A DNA stretch of 5,080 bases. It comes from Ruminococcus flavefaciens. GTDB lineage: Bacteria; Bacillota; Clostridia; Oscillospirales; Ruminococcaceae. The position numbers and the translations under genes are program-made. Below the pieces are notes generated by a model that was not told the origin of the DNA, did no database searches, and saw nothing but the letters and a program-made list of their open reading frames with translations. The first letter of the stretch is position 1. Each line of letters begins with the position of its first letter. The stretch is from assembly GCA_902796705.1 (NCBI GenBank), contig CADBQF010000434.1, positions 1 to 5,080 on the forward strand, written 5' to 3'. Positions 1 through 5,080 of the stretch are shown in pieces.

Positions 1-611
1 GCAGAGTTGATGGACCAGATAGTATTCTCCTCAGGGAACTGAACGATGTATCTCTTCTCAGGATCAACGTCAGCCTTTGAGTGGAGGCCTCTTACGAAAT
101 CGTCGGAAGTGTCACCGAGGTTCTCGAAAGCCTGCTTGCCCATTCTTGTCATGATGTTCATGTTGAGAACAACGTAGATAGAGTCAGTTACCTCAACGCC
201 GACTTTAGCGAGCGGAGAACCGATCGGGCCCATTGAGTAAGGGATAACGTACATAGTTCTGCCCTTCATTACGCCGTCGTACATAGGAGTAAGGAGAGCC
301 TTCATCTCATCGGGAGCCATCCAGTTGTTAGTCGGGCCTGCACCAGACTTTTCCTTTGAGCAGATGAAAGTTCTGTCCTCAACACGGGCAACGTCGTTTG
401 CACGAGTCCTGTGGTAGAGGCAGTTCGGGTACTTCTCAGGGTTGAGCTTGTACATCTTGTCCCAGCTATCGTCCGGGAGAGAAGTAACTTCCTCGATGAG
501 GGAATCGATCTGTTCCTTTGAACCGTCGATCCACACAACGTTTTCGGGCTTACAGAGAGCGATCATCTCGTCTACCCACTTTAATACATTGGGGTTTTTT
601 GTCAGTGACAT
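1..611 (-). CDS. pckG: GTP-dependent phosphoenolpyruvate carboxykinase, N-terminal part
   Basis: Cytoplasmic enzyme that interconverts oxaloacetate + GTP with phosphoenolpyruvate + CO2 + GDP. In fermentative anaerobes it often runs toward oxaloacetate (family knowledge; direction not shown here). The reading frame enters from the left edge and begins at ATG 611-609, preceded by AGGAGG at 626-621 (9-nt gap). It gives 203 codons, about a third of the usual ~600-residue protein. Residues 72-83 (NDVARVEDRTFI) and 95-98 (TNNW), then the block at about 116-158 containing MKGRTMYVIPYSMGP and TDSIYVV..NMNIMTRMG, match the substrate-binding N-terminal domain of the GTP family rather than the ATP family. 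R76 probably corresponds to the PEP-binding arginine of the vertebrate enzyme. The GTP-binding P-loop and the catalytic C-terminal half lie outside the window. All 12 isoleucines use ATC, a sign of high expression. The gene has its own consensus promoter at 716-744 and is transcribed away from the polysaccharide operon. Confidence 0.95.
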   Translation of the reverse strand, partial: MSLTKNPNVLKWVDEMIALCKPENVVWIDGSKEQIDSLIEEVTSLPDDSWDKMYKLNPEKYPNCLYHRTRANDVARVEDRTFICSKEKSGAGPTNNWMAPDEMKALLTPMYDGVMKGRTMYVIPYSMGPIGSPLAKVGVEVTDSIYVVLNMNIMTRMGKQAFENLGDTSDDFVRGLHSKADVDPEKRYIVQFPEENTIWSINS

Positions 612-648
612 TGTATTATACCTCCTAATAAAATTTATCTTTTTAATG

Positions 649-677
649 ATACATTCCGGGAATGACCGGCAATGTAT
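649..677 (-). promoter_or_regulatory. Hairpin in the pckG leader
   Basis: Arms 649-659 and 666-677 pair as ATACATT/AATGTAT plus CCGG/CCGG, with one bulged base (670) and a 6-nt loop (660-665). Within it, 652-664 is also a 13-nt near-palindrome (CATTCC-G-GGAATG). It sits about 30-60 nt after the predicted pckG start site and 23 nt before the Shine-Dalgarno, so it is in the untranslated leader. No T-run follows on the minus strand, so it is not an intrinsic terminator. It could be an operator for a repressor, an mRNA-stabilising stem, or a protein-binding leader element. The structure is read directly; the function is unknown. Confidence 0.5.
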
Positions 678-715
678 GCGGCACATCTGAAAAAACAACT
701 TGTACCGCTAATACT

Positions 716-744
716 ATTATAAACAATTTCTGTCAAGCTGTCAA
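716..744 (-). promoter_or_regulatory. Consensus sigma-A promoter of pckG
   Basis: On the minus strand, TTGACA (744-739), a 17-bp spacer and TATAAT (721-716) match the housekeeping consensus at all 12 positions with the optimal spacing. A second TTGACA lies inside the spacer at 736-731, only 9 bp from the -10, so it is not a usable -35 for this hexamer. Transcription should start near 709, giving a leader of about 97 nt. A promoter this strong agrees with the highly biased codon use of pckG. Confidence 0.85.
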
Positions 745-856
745 TAGCATACTGTGATATTTTTTTAACATACCATTATATATGCACTGTTTGCGTTATA
801 TAACATACAAATTTAACATAAATTTAATATATCGCCTGCTTTTCCGGCTGTCACTG
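745..856. other. AT-rich spacer between divergent promoters
   Basis: No gene is visible in this stretch between the two -35 boxes. It is strongly AT-rich and includes a T7 run near 760. It also holds a 10-bp palindrome GTTATATAAC (795-804) and three copies of TAACATA (766-772, 801-807, 814-820). Such sequence could act as UP elements or regulator sites for either promoter, but AT-rich DNA produces such repeats by chance. No known operator was recognised. Confidence 0.4.
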
Positions 857-886
857 TTGACACAGGTTTATAGTAAGTGATATAAT
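857..886 (+). promoter_or_regulatory. Consensus extended -10 promoter of the polysaccharide operon
   Basis: TTGACA (857-862), an 18-bp spacer and TATAAT (881-886). A TG dinucleotide at 878-879, one base before the -10, makes it an extended -10. A short inverted repeat TGTCA-N4-TGACA (849-853 / 858-862) overlaps the -35 and could bind a regulator. Transcription should begin near 893, about 12 nt before the inverted-repeat element, giving a leader of roughly 200 nt before wzm. No other plus-strand promoter of similar quality was seen upstream of wzm. Confidence 0.8.
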
Positions 887-904
887 ATCGGGAGACGGAA
901 CAAA

Positions 905-940
905 TTAATTCATAATGCATAATTCATAATTCATAATTAT
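905..940 (+). repeat. Left inverted arm, four tandem heptamers
   Basis: After TTAATT, the arm consists of four consecutive heptamers: CATAATG (911-917) and CATAATT at 918-924, 925-931 and 932-938, ending in AT. It pairs with 1022-1057. The four mismatched positions in this arm (910, 917, 924, 931) are exactly 7 nt apart, at the variable last base of each unit. Confidence 0.85.
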
Positions 941-943
941 TGT

Positions 944-1018
944 GTCAGCTTCGCTGACGATCTGAATATTATCCGGCGGAACGCCGCTCCTGCATTTTAA
1001 ATATGTCCCGGCAGGGAC
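944..1018. other. Three GC-rich hairpins in the element core
   Basis: Hairpin 1: GTCAGC-TTC-GCTGAC (944-958). Hairpin 2: CGGCG-GAA-CGCCG (974-986). Hairpin 3: GTCCC-GGCA-GGGAC (1005-1018). All have perfect 5-6 bp stems and 3-4 nt loops, separated by AT-rich linkers of 15 and 18 nt. None is followed by a T-run, so they are not intrinsic terminators. Together with the outer stem they give a four-armed junction, in RNA or as extruded DNA. Confidence 0.7.
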
Positions 1019-1021
1019 TCT

Positions 1022-1057
1022 ATAATTATGCATTATGCATTATGAATTATGCATTAA
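1022..1057 (+). repeat. Right inverted arm, tandem heptamers
   Basis: ATAATTATG-type sequence made of AATTATG (1024-1030), CATTATG (1031-1037 and 1038-1044) and AATTATG (1045-1051), ending in CATTAA. It is the imperfect reverse complement of 905-940. Mismatches fall at 1031, 1038, 1045 and 1052, each the first base of a heptamer. The arm ends 28 nt before the wzm ribosome site. Confidence 0.85.
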
Positions 1058-1095
1058 ATCCGCCTTGTCATTAAATTATTTTTTGGAAGTGAATA

Positions 1096-1872
1096 ATGAA
1101 TACCCTTAAAGAAATCTTCTCCTACCGCCAGATGATCTCCAGCCTTGTCCGCCGTGACCTCCGTGGCCGCTATAAAGGCTCATTCCTCGGCTTCCTCTGG
1201 ACTTTCATAAATCCCCTGCTCCAGCTCCTTGTCTACACAGCCGTATTCAGTCTTATCCTGCGGACGAACATCGAGCGGTATTATTTATATCTGTTCGTCG
1301 GACTCATTCCGTGGATATTTTTCTCCTCATCGCTGACAGGCGGAGCGGCTTCTGTCGTTGCACAGAAAGATCTCATCAAAAAGATATACTTCCCCCGGCA
1401 GGTGATACCGATATCCTACGTGACGAGCTGTTTTATCAATATGCTCCTGAGCTTCATAGCGGTATTTGCCGTGATGATCGTATCGGGGGCAGGGATATAC
1501 TTTCCGGGACTTGTCTGTCTGCCTGTGATAATGGCGGCGGAATATCTCCTTGCCCTCGGAGCGGCACTCCTGACCTCGGCGGTGACTGTCTATTTCCGTG
1601 ATCTGGAGCATATCCTCGGTATATTCTCAATGGCATGGATGTATATGACTCCGATAATGTACGACCGCTCGATCGTTCCGCAGAGACTCATGCCGGTATT
1701 CAGGCTGAATCCCATGACTCACGTTATCGAGTGTTACAGGGCGGTGCTTTACTATAAATGTATGCCGGATATGAAAGGACTCCTTTCTGCCGCCGGACTT
1801 GGTATAGTATTTCTCGTGGCAGGTCATTTTGTTTTCCTGAAATTGCAGAAACGCTTTGCGGAGGAACTCTGA
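1096..1872 (+). CDS. wzm: ABC-2 polysaccharide export permease (Wzm/TagG type)
   Basis: Membrane subunit of an ABC exporter that moves a lipid-linked polysaccharide across the cytoplasmic membrane, partnered with the ATPase encoded next. At 258 aa it has normal family length. The cytoplasmic N-terminal helix carries RRDLRGRYKGSFLGFLW (about 19-35), typical of this family. Roughly six hydrophobic segments are visible at about 30-55, 63-82, 107-130, 138-162, 172-190 and 230-249. Family landmarks are KKIYFPRQVIPIS (95-107), YFRDLEHI (166-173), TPIMY (185-189) and NPMTH (205-209). The ATG start has GGAAG at 1085-1089, 6 nt upstream. It is the first gene of the operon, behind a long structured leader. 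The exported glycan could be an O-antigen-like wall polysaccharide or a teichoic acid. The full-length Wzt C-terminal domain next door favours the former. Confidence 0.93.
   Translation: MNTLKEIFSYRQMISSLVRRDLRGRYKGSFLGFLWTFINPLLQLLVYTAVFSLILRTNIERYYLYLFVGLIPWIFFSSSLTGGAASVVAQKDLIKKIYFPRQVIPISYVTSCFINMLLSFIAVFAVMIVSGAGIYFPGLVCLPVIMAAEYLLALGAALLTSAVTVYFRDLEHILGIFSMAWMYMTPIMYDRSIVPQRLMPVFRLNPMTHVIECYRAVLYYKCMPDMKGLLSAAGLGIVFLVAGHFVFLKLQKRFAEEL
1860..1865 (+). promoter_or_regulatory. Shine-Dalgarno that fixes the wzt start
   Basis: GGAGGA lies 8 nt before ATG 1874, inside the last codons of wzm. It argues against the longer in-frame TTG start at 1856, which would place this site inside the coding sequence. 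The wzm stop (1870-1872) lies between this site and the ATG, favouring coupled re-initiation. Confidence 0.85.
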
Positions 1873-1873
1873 T

Positions 1874-3133
1874 ATGAACGCAATTGAAGTAAAAGATATT
1901 ACAAAGAGCTTCCGGATATACCCCGACAAAGGCTCTCAGCTAAAGGAAAAGCTCCTTTTCCGCAAGCGTAACCGCCACGAGGTCAGGCAGGTACTCAAAG
2001 GGATAAGCTTCACCGTCGAAAAGGGCTGTTCCCTCGGACTTATCGGTCACAACGGCTGCGGAAAAAGCACGACTCTCAAACTCCTCACGAAGATAATCTA
2101 CCCCGACAGCGGCGAGATAAAGATAAACGGCAGAGTCTCCAGTCTCCTCGAACTCGGTGCAGGCTTTCACCCCGATATGACCGGCAGGGAGAACATCTAC
2201 ACCAACGCATCTATCTTCGGTCTGACGAAGAAGGAGACTGACGCACGCATACGTGATATAATAGATTTTTCCGAGCTTGGGGAATTCATCGACGATCCCG
2301 TCAGGACGTATTCCTCCGGAATGTATATGCGGCTCGCCTTTGCCGTTGCGATAAATGTCGATGCCGATATTTTGCTGATAGACGAGATACTTGCCGTGGG
2401 CGATGCAAATTTCCAGACGAAGTGCTTCGACCGCCTGCGTGAACTCAAAGCGGAGGGGACTTCGATGATACTCGTCACGCACGACCTCTCGTCGGTGGAA
2501 AAATTCTGCGACCGGGCGATATGGCTCAACGACGGCGTTATCTGCCGTGAGGGAAAGGCGGCAGAAGTCGTCGATGCCTATTACAGCTTCATGAACCGCC
2601 GCAAGGCAGAAAATTCCGCTCCCGTCCCGGCAGTTGAAGAAGCTCCCCCGGCGGAGGAAACTTCTCCTGCTCCGGCTGATGATGCAGATGAAATGGACTA
2701 TTCCGCCAACCGCTTCGGCATGAGATATATCGAGATAACGAGCGTCTGCATGAGGGACGCTTCCGGAAAGGACACACGTATTTTCACCACCGGAGACAGC
2801 CTTTCGATAGAGATAAATTACAAGGTGAACCGTCCGCTTGACGAGTACGTCTTCGGCTTCGGATTCTACACGATAGAGGGAGCGTGCCTCTACGGGAACA
2901 ACACCCAGCTCGACAGGCTGAAAATTTCCCCCGGCACCGACACGGGAACTGTCGCCGTGGATATACCGCATCTGCCGCTCCTTGCCGGAAAATACGCACT
3001 CAATGCCGCCATTGTCGATAAGGACGGCACGCCTATGGATTTTTACAGAAAATACTGCTCCTTTGAAGTCGTTTCCGACGACAGGAGCGAGGGATATATA
3101 AGCATCGACCACAAATGGAGGACTATCAGGTGA
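1874..3133 (+). CDS. wzt: Polysaccharide ABC exporter ATPase with C-terminal glycan-binding domain (Wzt)
   Basis: Powers export through Wzm. It has 419 aa, long for the family because it carries a C-terminal domain beyond the ATPase. ATPase: Walker A GHNGCGKST (58-66); the family-typical LLELGAGFHPDMTGRENI stretch (91-108), which replaces a normal Q-loop glutamine; signature YSSGM (146-150); Walker B ILLIDE (166-171); switch histidine VTHD (201-204). An Ala/Pro/Glu-rich linker (about 244-275) leads to a beta-rich domain (about 280-405) resembling Wzt_C. In E. coli O8/O9a and relatives, that domain binds the modified non-reducing end of the chain before export. ATG 1874 is chosen for its GGAGGA 8 nt upstream. 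The gap after wzm is 1 nt, and the stop overlaps the next start as GTGA. ATPase assignment is firm. The C-terminal domain is recognised from position and general pattern, and its ligand is unknown. Confidence 0.93.
   Translation: MNAIEVKDITKSFRIYPDKGSQLKEKLLFRKRNRHEVRQVLKGISFTVEKGCSLGLIGHNGCGKSTTLKLLTKIIYPDSGEIKINGRVSSLLELGAGFHPDMTGRENIYTNASIFGLTKKETDARIRDIIDFSELGEFIDDPVRTYSSGMYMRLAFAVAINVDADILLIDEILAVGDANFQTKCFDRLRELKAEGTSMILVTHDLSSVEKFCDRAIWLNDGVICREGKAAEVVDAYYSFMNRRKAENSAPVPAVEEAPPAEETSPAPADDADEMDYSANRFGMRYIEITSVCMRDASGKDTRIFTTGDSLSIEINYKVNRPLDEYVFGFGFYTIEGACLYGNNTQLDRLKISPGTDTGTVAVDIPHLPLLAGKYALNAAIVDKDGTPMDFYRKYCSFEVVSDDRSEGYISIDHKWRTIR
3117..3121 (+). promoter_or_regulatory. Shine-Dalgarno that fixes the methyltransferase start
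   Basis: GGAGG sits 8 nt before GTG 3130. The upstream in-frame ATG at 3115 overlaps this site and has no good ribosome site of its own. GTG 3130 also makes a 4-nt GTGA overlap with the wzt stop, a common coupled arrangement. Confidence 0.8.
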
Positions 3134-4260
3134 GTACAGTTTTTGATACACTTGAAAAAGATATAATAGCCGGAAAGCTCGCCGGCGGCTCTCATGCCGC
3201 ATCAGCGGAGGGAACGAATGCCGCCATGCTCGATTCGCTCGCAGCCATGAACAGGGCATCGGTCAATACCTCGTACCGCCCCATTGCATCGGCAGGCGTG
3301 AGGGGGAAGTTCATAAAGCTCTTCAAAAGGCTCATACGCCGCCTGACTTTCTGGTATGTCGAGCCGTGCATGATGCAGCAGTCGCAGTACAACGCCGCAA
3401 ACGACCGCTTCTCGGCAGAGGTCAACAGCGAGATGAATCAGCTCCGCCTGCGTGCCGCCGATTCCGAAAAGCTCCGTGATGCCGTCGCTTCGCTCATGAG
3501 CGAGACTGCCCTGATGCGTGAAAAGCTCGCTTCACATGAGCAGATTCTCGCAAAAATGGAAAAGCTCACGCTCTCCCCGGAGGAATCGCACGAGTCGAAC
3601 ATATCGTTCTCACAGGCAGGCGAGGATTCTATCATACGCTACCTCTTCCGTGAACTCGGCATACAGCCGGAGAACTGCCGCTATCTCGATATAGGGGCAA
3701 ATCACGCACTTCACCTGAGCAATACATACAGCTTCTTCCGTCAGGGTGCATCGGGCGTTCTCGTCGAAGCCGATCCCGTGCTTGCAGAGGAACTGCGGAC
3801 GGTCAGGGAGCGTGATATCGTCATAAATAAATGTATATCCTCATCTTCCGGCGAAAAGGTGAAGTTCTATATAATGAGCGGCGACGGACTTTCCACCGCC
3901 GACCGTGCCGCCGCAGAAGCCGCCTCGGAGACTTCCCCCGATATGAAGATATCCCGTGAGATAGAGGCGGAAACGATCTCCCTGAACGATATCGCCCGTG
4001 AATATTTTCCGGACAAAGCCCCCGATATCATGGATATCGACATTGAGGGAACAGAACTCGAAGTCCTCCGCAGTACGGACTTTGAGAAGTTCCGCCCGGC
4101 TGTCATCATCTGCGAGATGATAAGCTACCGCAAAGGTCTGACCGTCGGTGAGAAGAACAGTGAGATACTCTCTTTCATGAAGTCAGCCGGATATGAGGAA
4201 TTCGCCTTTACCGGCATAAATTCCGTATTCATCGACAGCCGCCGCACAAAGGAGGTATGA
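3130..4260 (+). CDS. Coiled-coil protein with FkbM-family methyltransferase domain
   Basis: Predicted SAM-dependent O-methyltransferase of 376 aa acting on a sugar of the polysaccharide or on its lipid-linked intermediate (inference). The N-terminal region up to about residue 45 is low in recognisable features. A basic amphipathic stretch follows (50-79, with GKFIKLFKRLIRRLTFWYVEP), then QQSQYNAA, then a helical region likely to be coiled coil (about 95-145). The C-terminal FkbM-type domain starts at FSQAGED (160-166). It has SAM motif I YLDIGANHA (185-193), an acidic residue in VEAD (212-215), and MDIDIEGTE (301-309), the characteristic FkbM motif. A start at ATG 3115 would add five residues but lacks a proper ribosome site. 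The gene lies between the exporter ATPase and a glycosyltransferase, so a role as glycan modifier or chain terminator is plausible. The acceptor cannot be read from sequence. Confidence 0.88.
   Translation: MSTVFDTLEKDIIAGKLAGGSHAASAEGTNAAMLDSLAAMNRASVNTSYRPIASAGVRGKFIKLFKRLIRRLTFWYVEPCMMQQSQYNAANDRFSAEVNSEMNQLRLRAADSEKLRDAVASLMSETALMREKLASHEQILAKMEKLTLSPEESHESNISFSQAGEDSIIRYLFRELGIQPENCRYLDIGANHALHLSNTYSFFRQGASGVLVEADPVLAEELRTVRERDIVINKCISSSSGEKVKFYIMSGDGLSTADRAAAEAASETSPDMKISREIEAETISLNDIAREYFPDKAPDIMDIDIEGTELEVLRSTDFEKFRPAVIICEMISYRKGLTVGEKNSEILSFMKSAGYEEFAFTGINSVFIDSRRTKEV
4251..4255 (+). promoter_or_regulatory. Shine-Dalgarno that fixes the glycosyltransferase start
   Basis: GGAGG (within AAAGGAGG) lies 7 nt before GTG 4263. 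The ATG at 4257, which would overlap the previous stop as ATGA, is only 1 nt from this site and therefore too close to use it. No other purine-rich site suits that ATG. Confidence 0.7.
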
Positions 4261-4262
4261 GC

Positions 4263-5080
4263 GTGAACATCGCTTTTGATTCTTATGCGATACTCGGCCC
4301 TATGAGCCGGAATCGTGGCATAGGCAACTACGCCCTCAGCCAGTTCACCGGAATGATAGAGCGTGACCGGGAGAACCATTACTTCTTCCTGAACATGACA
4401 GACGGCTCTTTCTCACTGAGAGAGCATATCTCCGGAGATGCCGCCAACTTCACCGAGGATTTCATCTCCACCGGAAAAAATAATGTCCTGCTCCGTGACG
4501 AGCGTTATTCCGGCGTTGTCGGTCAGATAATACGCAATTACATCAGGGAGAATTCTATCGATATGTTCTGGGTGACTTCGCCCTTTGAGCATGAATTCCT
4601 CCCCTACCGGAAGGAATGGTTCAGCGGCATCTTCACAGCCGCTACCGTCTACGATATAATCCCCTACGTCATGAAGGAGAAATATCTCTCCGACAAGGAG
4701 ACTTACCGCTGGTACATGGAATGTATCGGTTCGCTGAAAAATTATGACCGCCTTTTCGTGATATCCGACAGCGTAAAGGACGACCTCACATCTCTGCTCG
4801 GATTTTCGCCGGACAATATAGACGTTATCTGGGGCGGAGTCGGCAAACAGTACGTGAAAAAGGAACTGCCGCCGCAGGAACTCTCCGCTCTCATGAAAAA
4901 ATATCACATCAGCCGGAAGTTCATCATGTGTACCGGCGGAGAGGACTCACGCAAGAACCTTGACGGTCTGGTGCGTGCCTATTCCATGCTGCCGGAAAAT
5001 ATCCGCCGTGAGTATCAGCTCGCCGTCGTGTGCAAGCTCTCTGAGAGCGGCACGGAAAAACTCCTTGATATCGCAGAAAA
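4263..5080 (+). CDS. GT4-type glycosyltransferase, N-terminal part
   Basis: Predicted retaining, nucleotide-sugar-dependent glycosyltransferase (GT-B fold, CAZy GT4-like) that would extend the polysaccharide on the cytoplasmic side. 272 complete codons are present and the frame is open at the right edge. Visible landmarks: RNRGIGNYALSQF (16-28), the N-terminal Gly-rich loop region; VYDIIPYV (129-136), like the family's HDLIP-type motif; FVISDSVKDDL (165-175), the usual V-S-x-S-x-x-x-D-L element; and TGGEDSRKNLDGLVRAY (224-240), the beginning of the nucleotide-binding domain with its R-K-N signature. The C-terminal half, including the expected E-x7-E motif, lies outside. GTG 4263 is preferred over ATG 4257 because of ribosome-site spacing; the alternative adds only two residues. 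It follows the methyltransferase stop by 2 nt. Donor and acceptor sugars are unknown. Mannose or rhamnose transferases in O-antigen clusters have this form, and such proteins can carry several GT domains. Confidence 0.88.
   Translation, partial: MNIAFDSYAILGPMSRNRGIGNYALSQFTGMIERDRENHYFFLNMTDGSFSLREHISGDAANFTEDFISTGKNNVLLRDERYSGVVGQIIRNYIRENSIDMFWVTSPFEHEFLPYRKEWFSGIFTAATVYDIIPYVMKEKYLSDKETYRWYMECIGSLKNYDRLFVISDSVKDDLTSLLGFSPDNIDVIWGGVGKQYVKKELPPQELSALMKKYHISRKFIMCTGGEDSRKNLDGLVRAYSMLPENIRREYQLAVVCKLSESGTEKLLDIAE

Larger units (their letters stand above)
905..1057. mobile_element. MITE-like inverted-repeat element with three internal hairpins
   Basis: A 153-bp non-coding unit bounded by 36-bp inverted arms (905-940 and 1022-1057; 32 of 36 positions pair) that start and end with TTAA. 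The arms are AT-rich; the core holds three compact GC-rich hairpins. It has no ORF and no transposase, so any mobility would be non-autonomous. The flanks show no clear duplication beyond the TTAA ends, so insertion is not proven. It lies entirely between the operon promoter and wzm. Transcribed from 893, it would fold into a long stem closing a multibranch loop. Alternatives are a resident structured leader RNA or a REP/BIME-type repeat. Mobile origin is inferred; the structure is seen. Confidence 0.55.

Noticed and set aside
442..690. 82-codon plus-strand frame over the pckG start
   Set aside because: It is antisense to the conserved pckG N-terminus and crosses the pckG leader; no domain and no convincing ribosome site were seen.
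1005..1030. Hairpin 3 as an intrinsic terminator or attenuator before wzm
   Set aside because: The stem GTCCC/GGGAC is short and is followed by mixed AT sequence, not a run of T; the same holds for hairpins 1 and 2.
905..1057. CRISPR-like array of short repeats
   Set aside because: The heptamers are directly adjacent with no spacers, and the two blocks are inverted with respect to each other.
3115..3129. ATG 3115 as the methyltransferase start
   Set aside because: It overlaps the GGAGG site that is ideally placed for GTG 3130, and has no ribosome site of its own.
1940..3259. Long open frame of 439 codons on the minus strand, antisense to wzt
   Set aside because: It lies opposite a gene with clear Walker A, signature and Walker B motifs, has no recognisable domain, and is explained by codon bias of the plus-strand gene.
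4413..4907. 164-codon minus-strand frame
   Set aside because: It is antisense to the glycosyltransferase, whose motifs (YDIIPY, SDSVKDDL, RKNLDG) are intact; the reverse frame has no family features.

Overview
The window most resembles a Gram-positive anaerobe of the Clostridia, possibly Ruminococcus or a relative. Four things suggest this: strong AGGAGG/GGAGG ribosome sites before every gene, a fully consensus sigma-A-type promoter on each strand, a GTP-type PEP carboxykinase, and an intergenic repeat built of CATAATT-like heptamers. The genus is an inference from gene style and was not computed.

Layout. Bases 1-611 (minus strand) hold the first 203 codons of GTP-dependent phosphoenolpyruvate carboxykinase (pckG), which runs off the left edge. 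Bases 612-1095 are a divergent control region. It contains a perfect TTGACA-17-TATAAT promoter for pckG on the minus strand and a hairpin in the pckG leader. It also contains an AT-rich stretch, a consensus extended -10 promoter on the plus strand, and a 153-bp inverted-repeat element. That element has 36-bp arms of tandem heptamers closing over three GC-rich hairpins, and it lies wholly inside the predicted leader of the plus-strand operon.

Bases 1096-5080 (plus strand) are a tightly packed polysaccharide operon: wzm (ABC-2 export permease), wzt (ATPase with a C-terminal glycan-binding-type domain), a coiled-coil plus FkbM-type methyltransferase, and a GT4-type glycosyltransferase that runs off the right edge. 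Gene junctions are +1 nt, a 4-nt overlap (GTGA) and +2 nt. Each has a GGAGG ribosome site inside the end of the preceding gene, so translation is probably coupled.

How the genes fit together. The set looks like an ABC-transporter-dependent (Wzm/Wzt) pathway for a surface polysaccharide. The glycosyltransferase would extend a lipid-linked glycan in the cytoplasm. The methyltransferase may modify or cap it, and the Wzt C-terminal domain could recognise the cap before Wzm exports the chain. In Gram-negative O-antigen systems such as E. coli O9a, a coiled-coil methyltransferase (WbdD) sets chain length and its product is recognised by Wzt. The same logic here, with the domain order reversed, is the most interesting hypothesis in the window. 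pckG is a central-carbon gene that is only a divergent neighbour.
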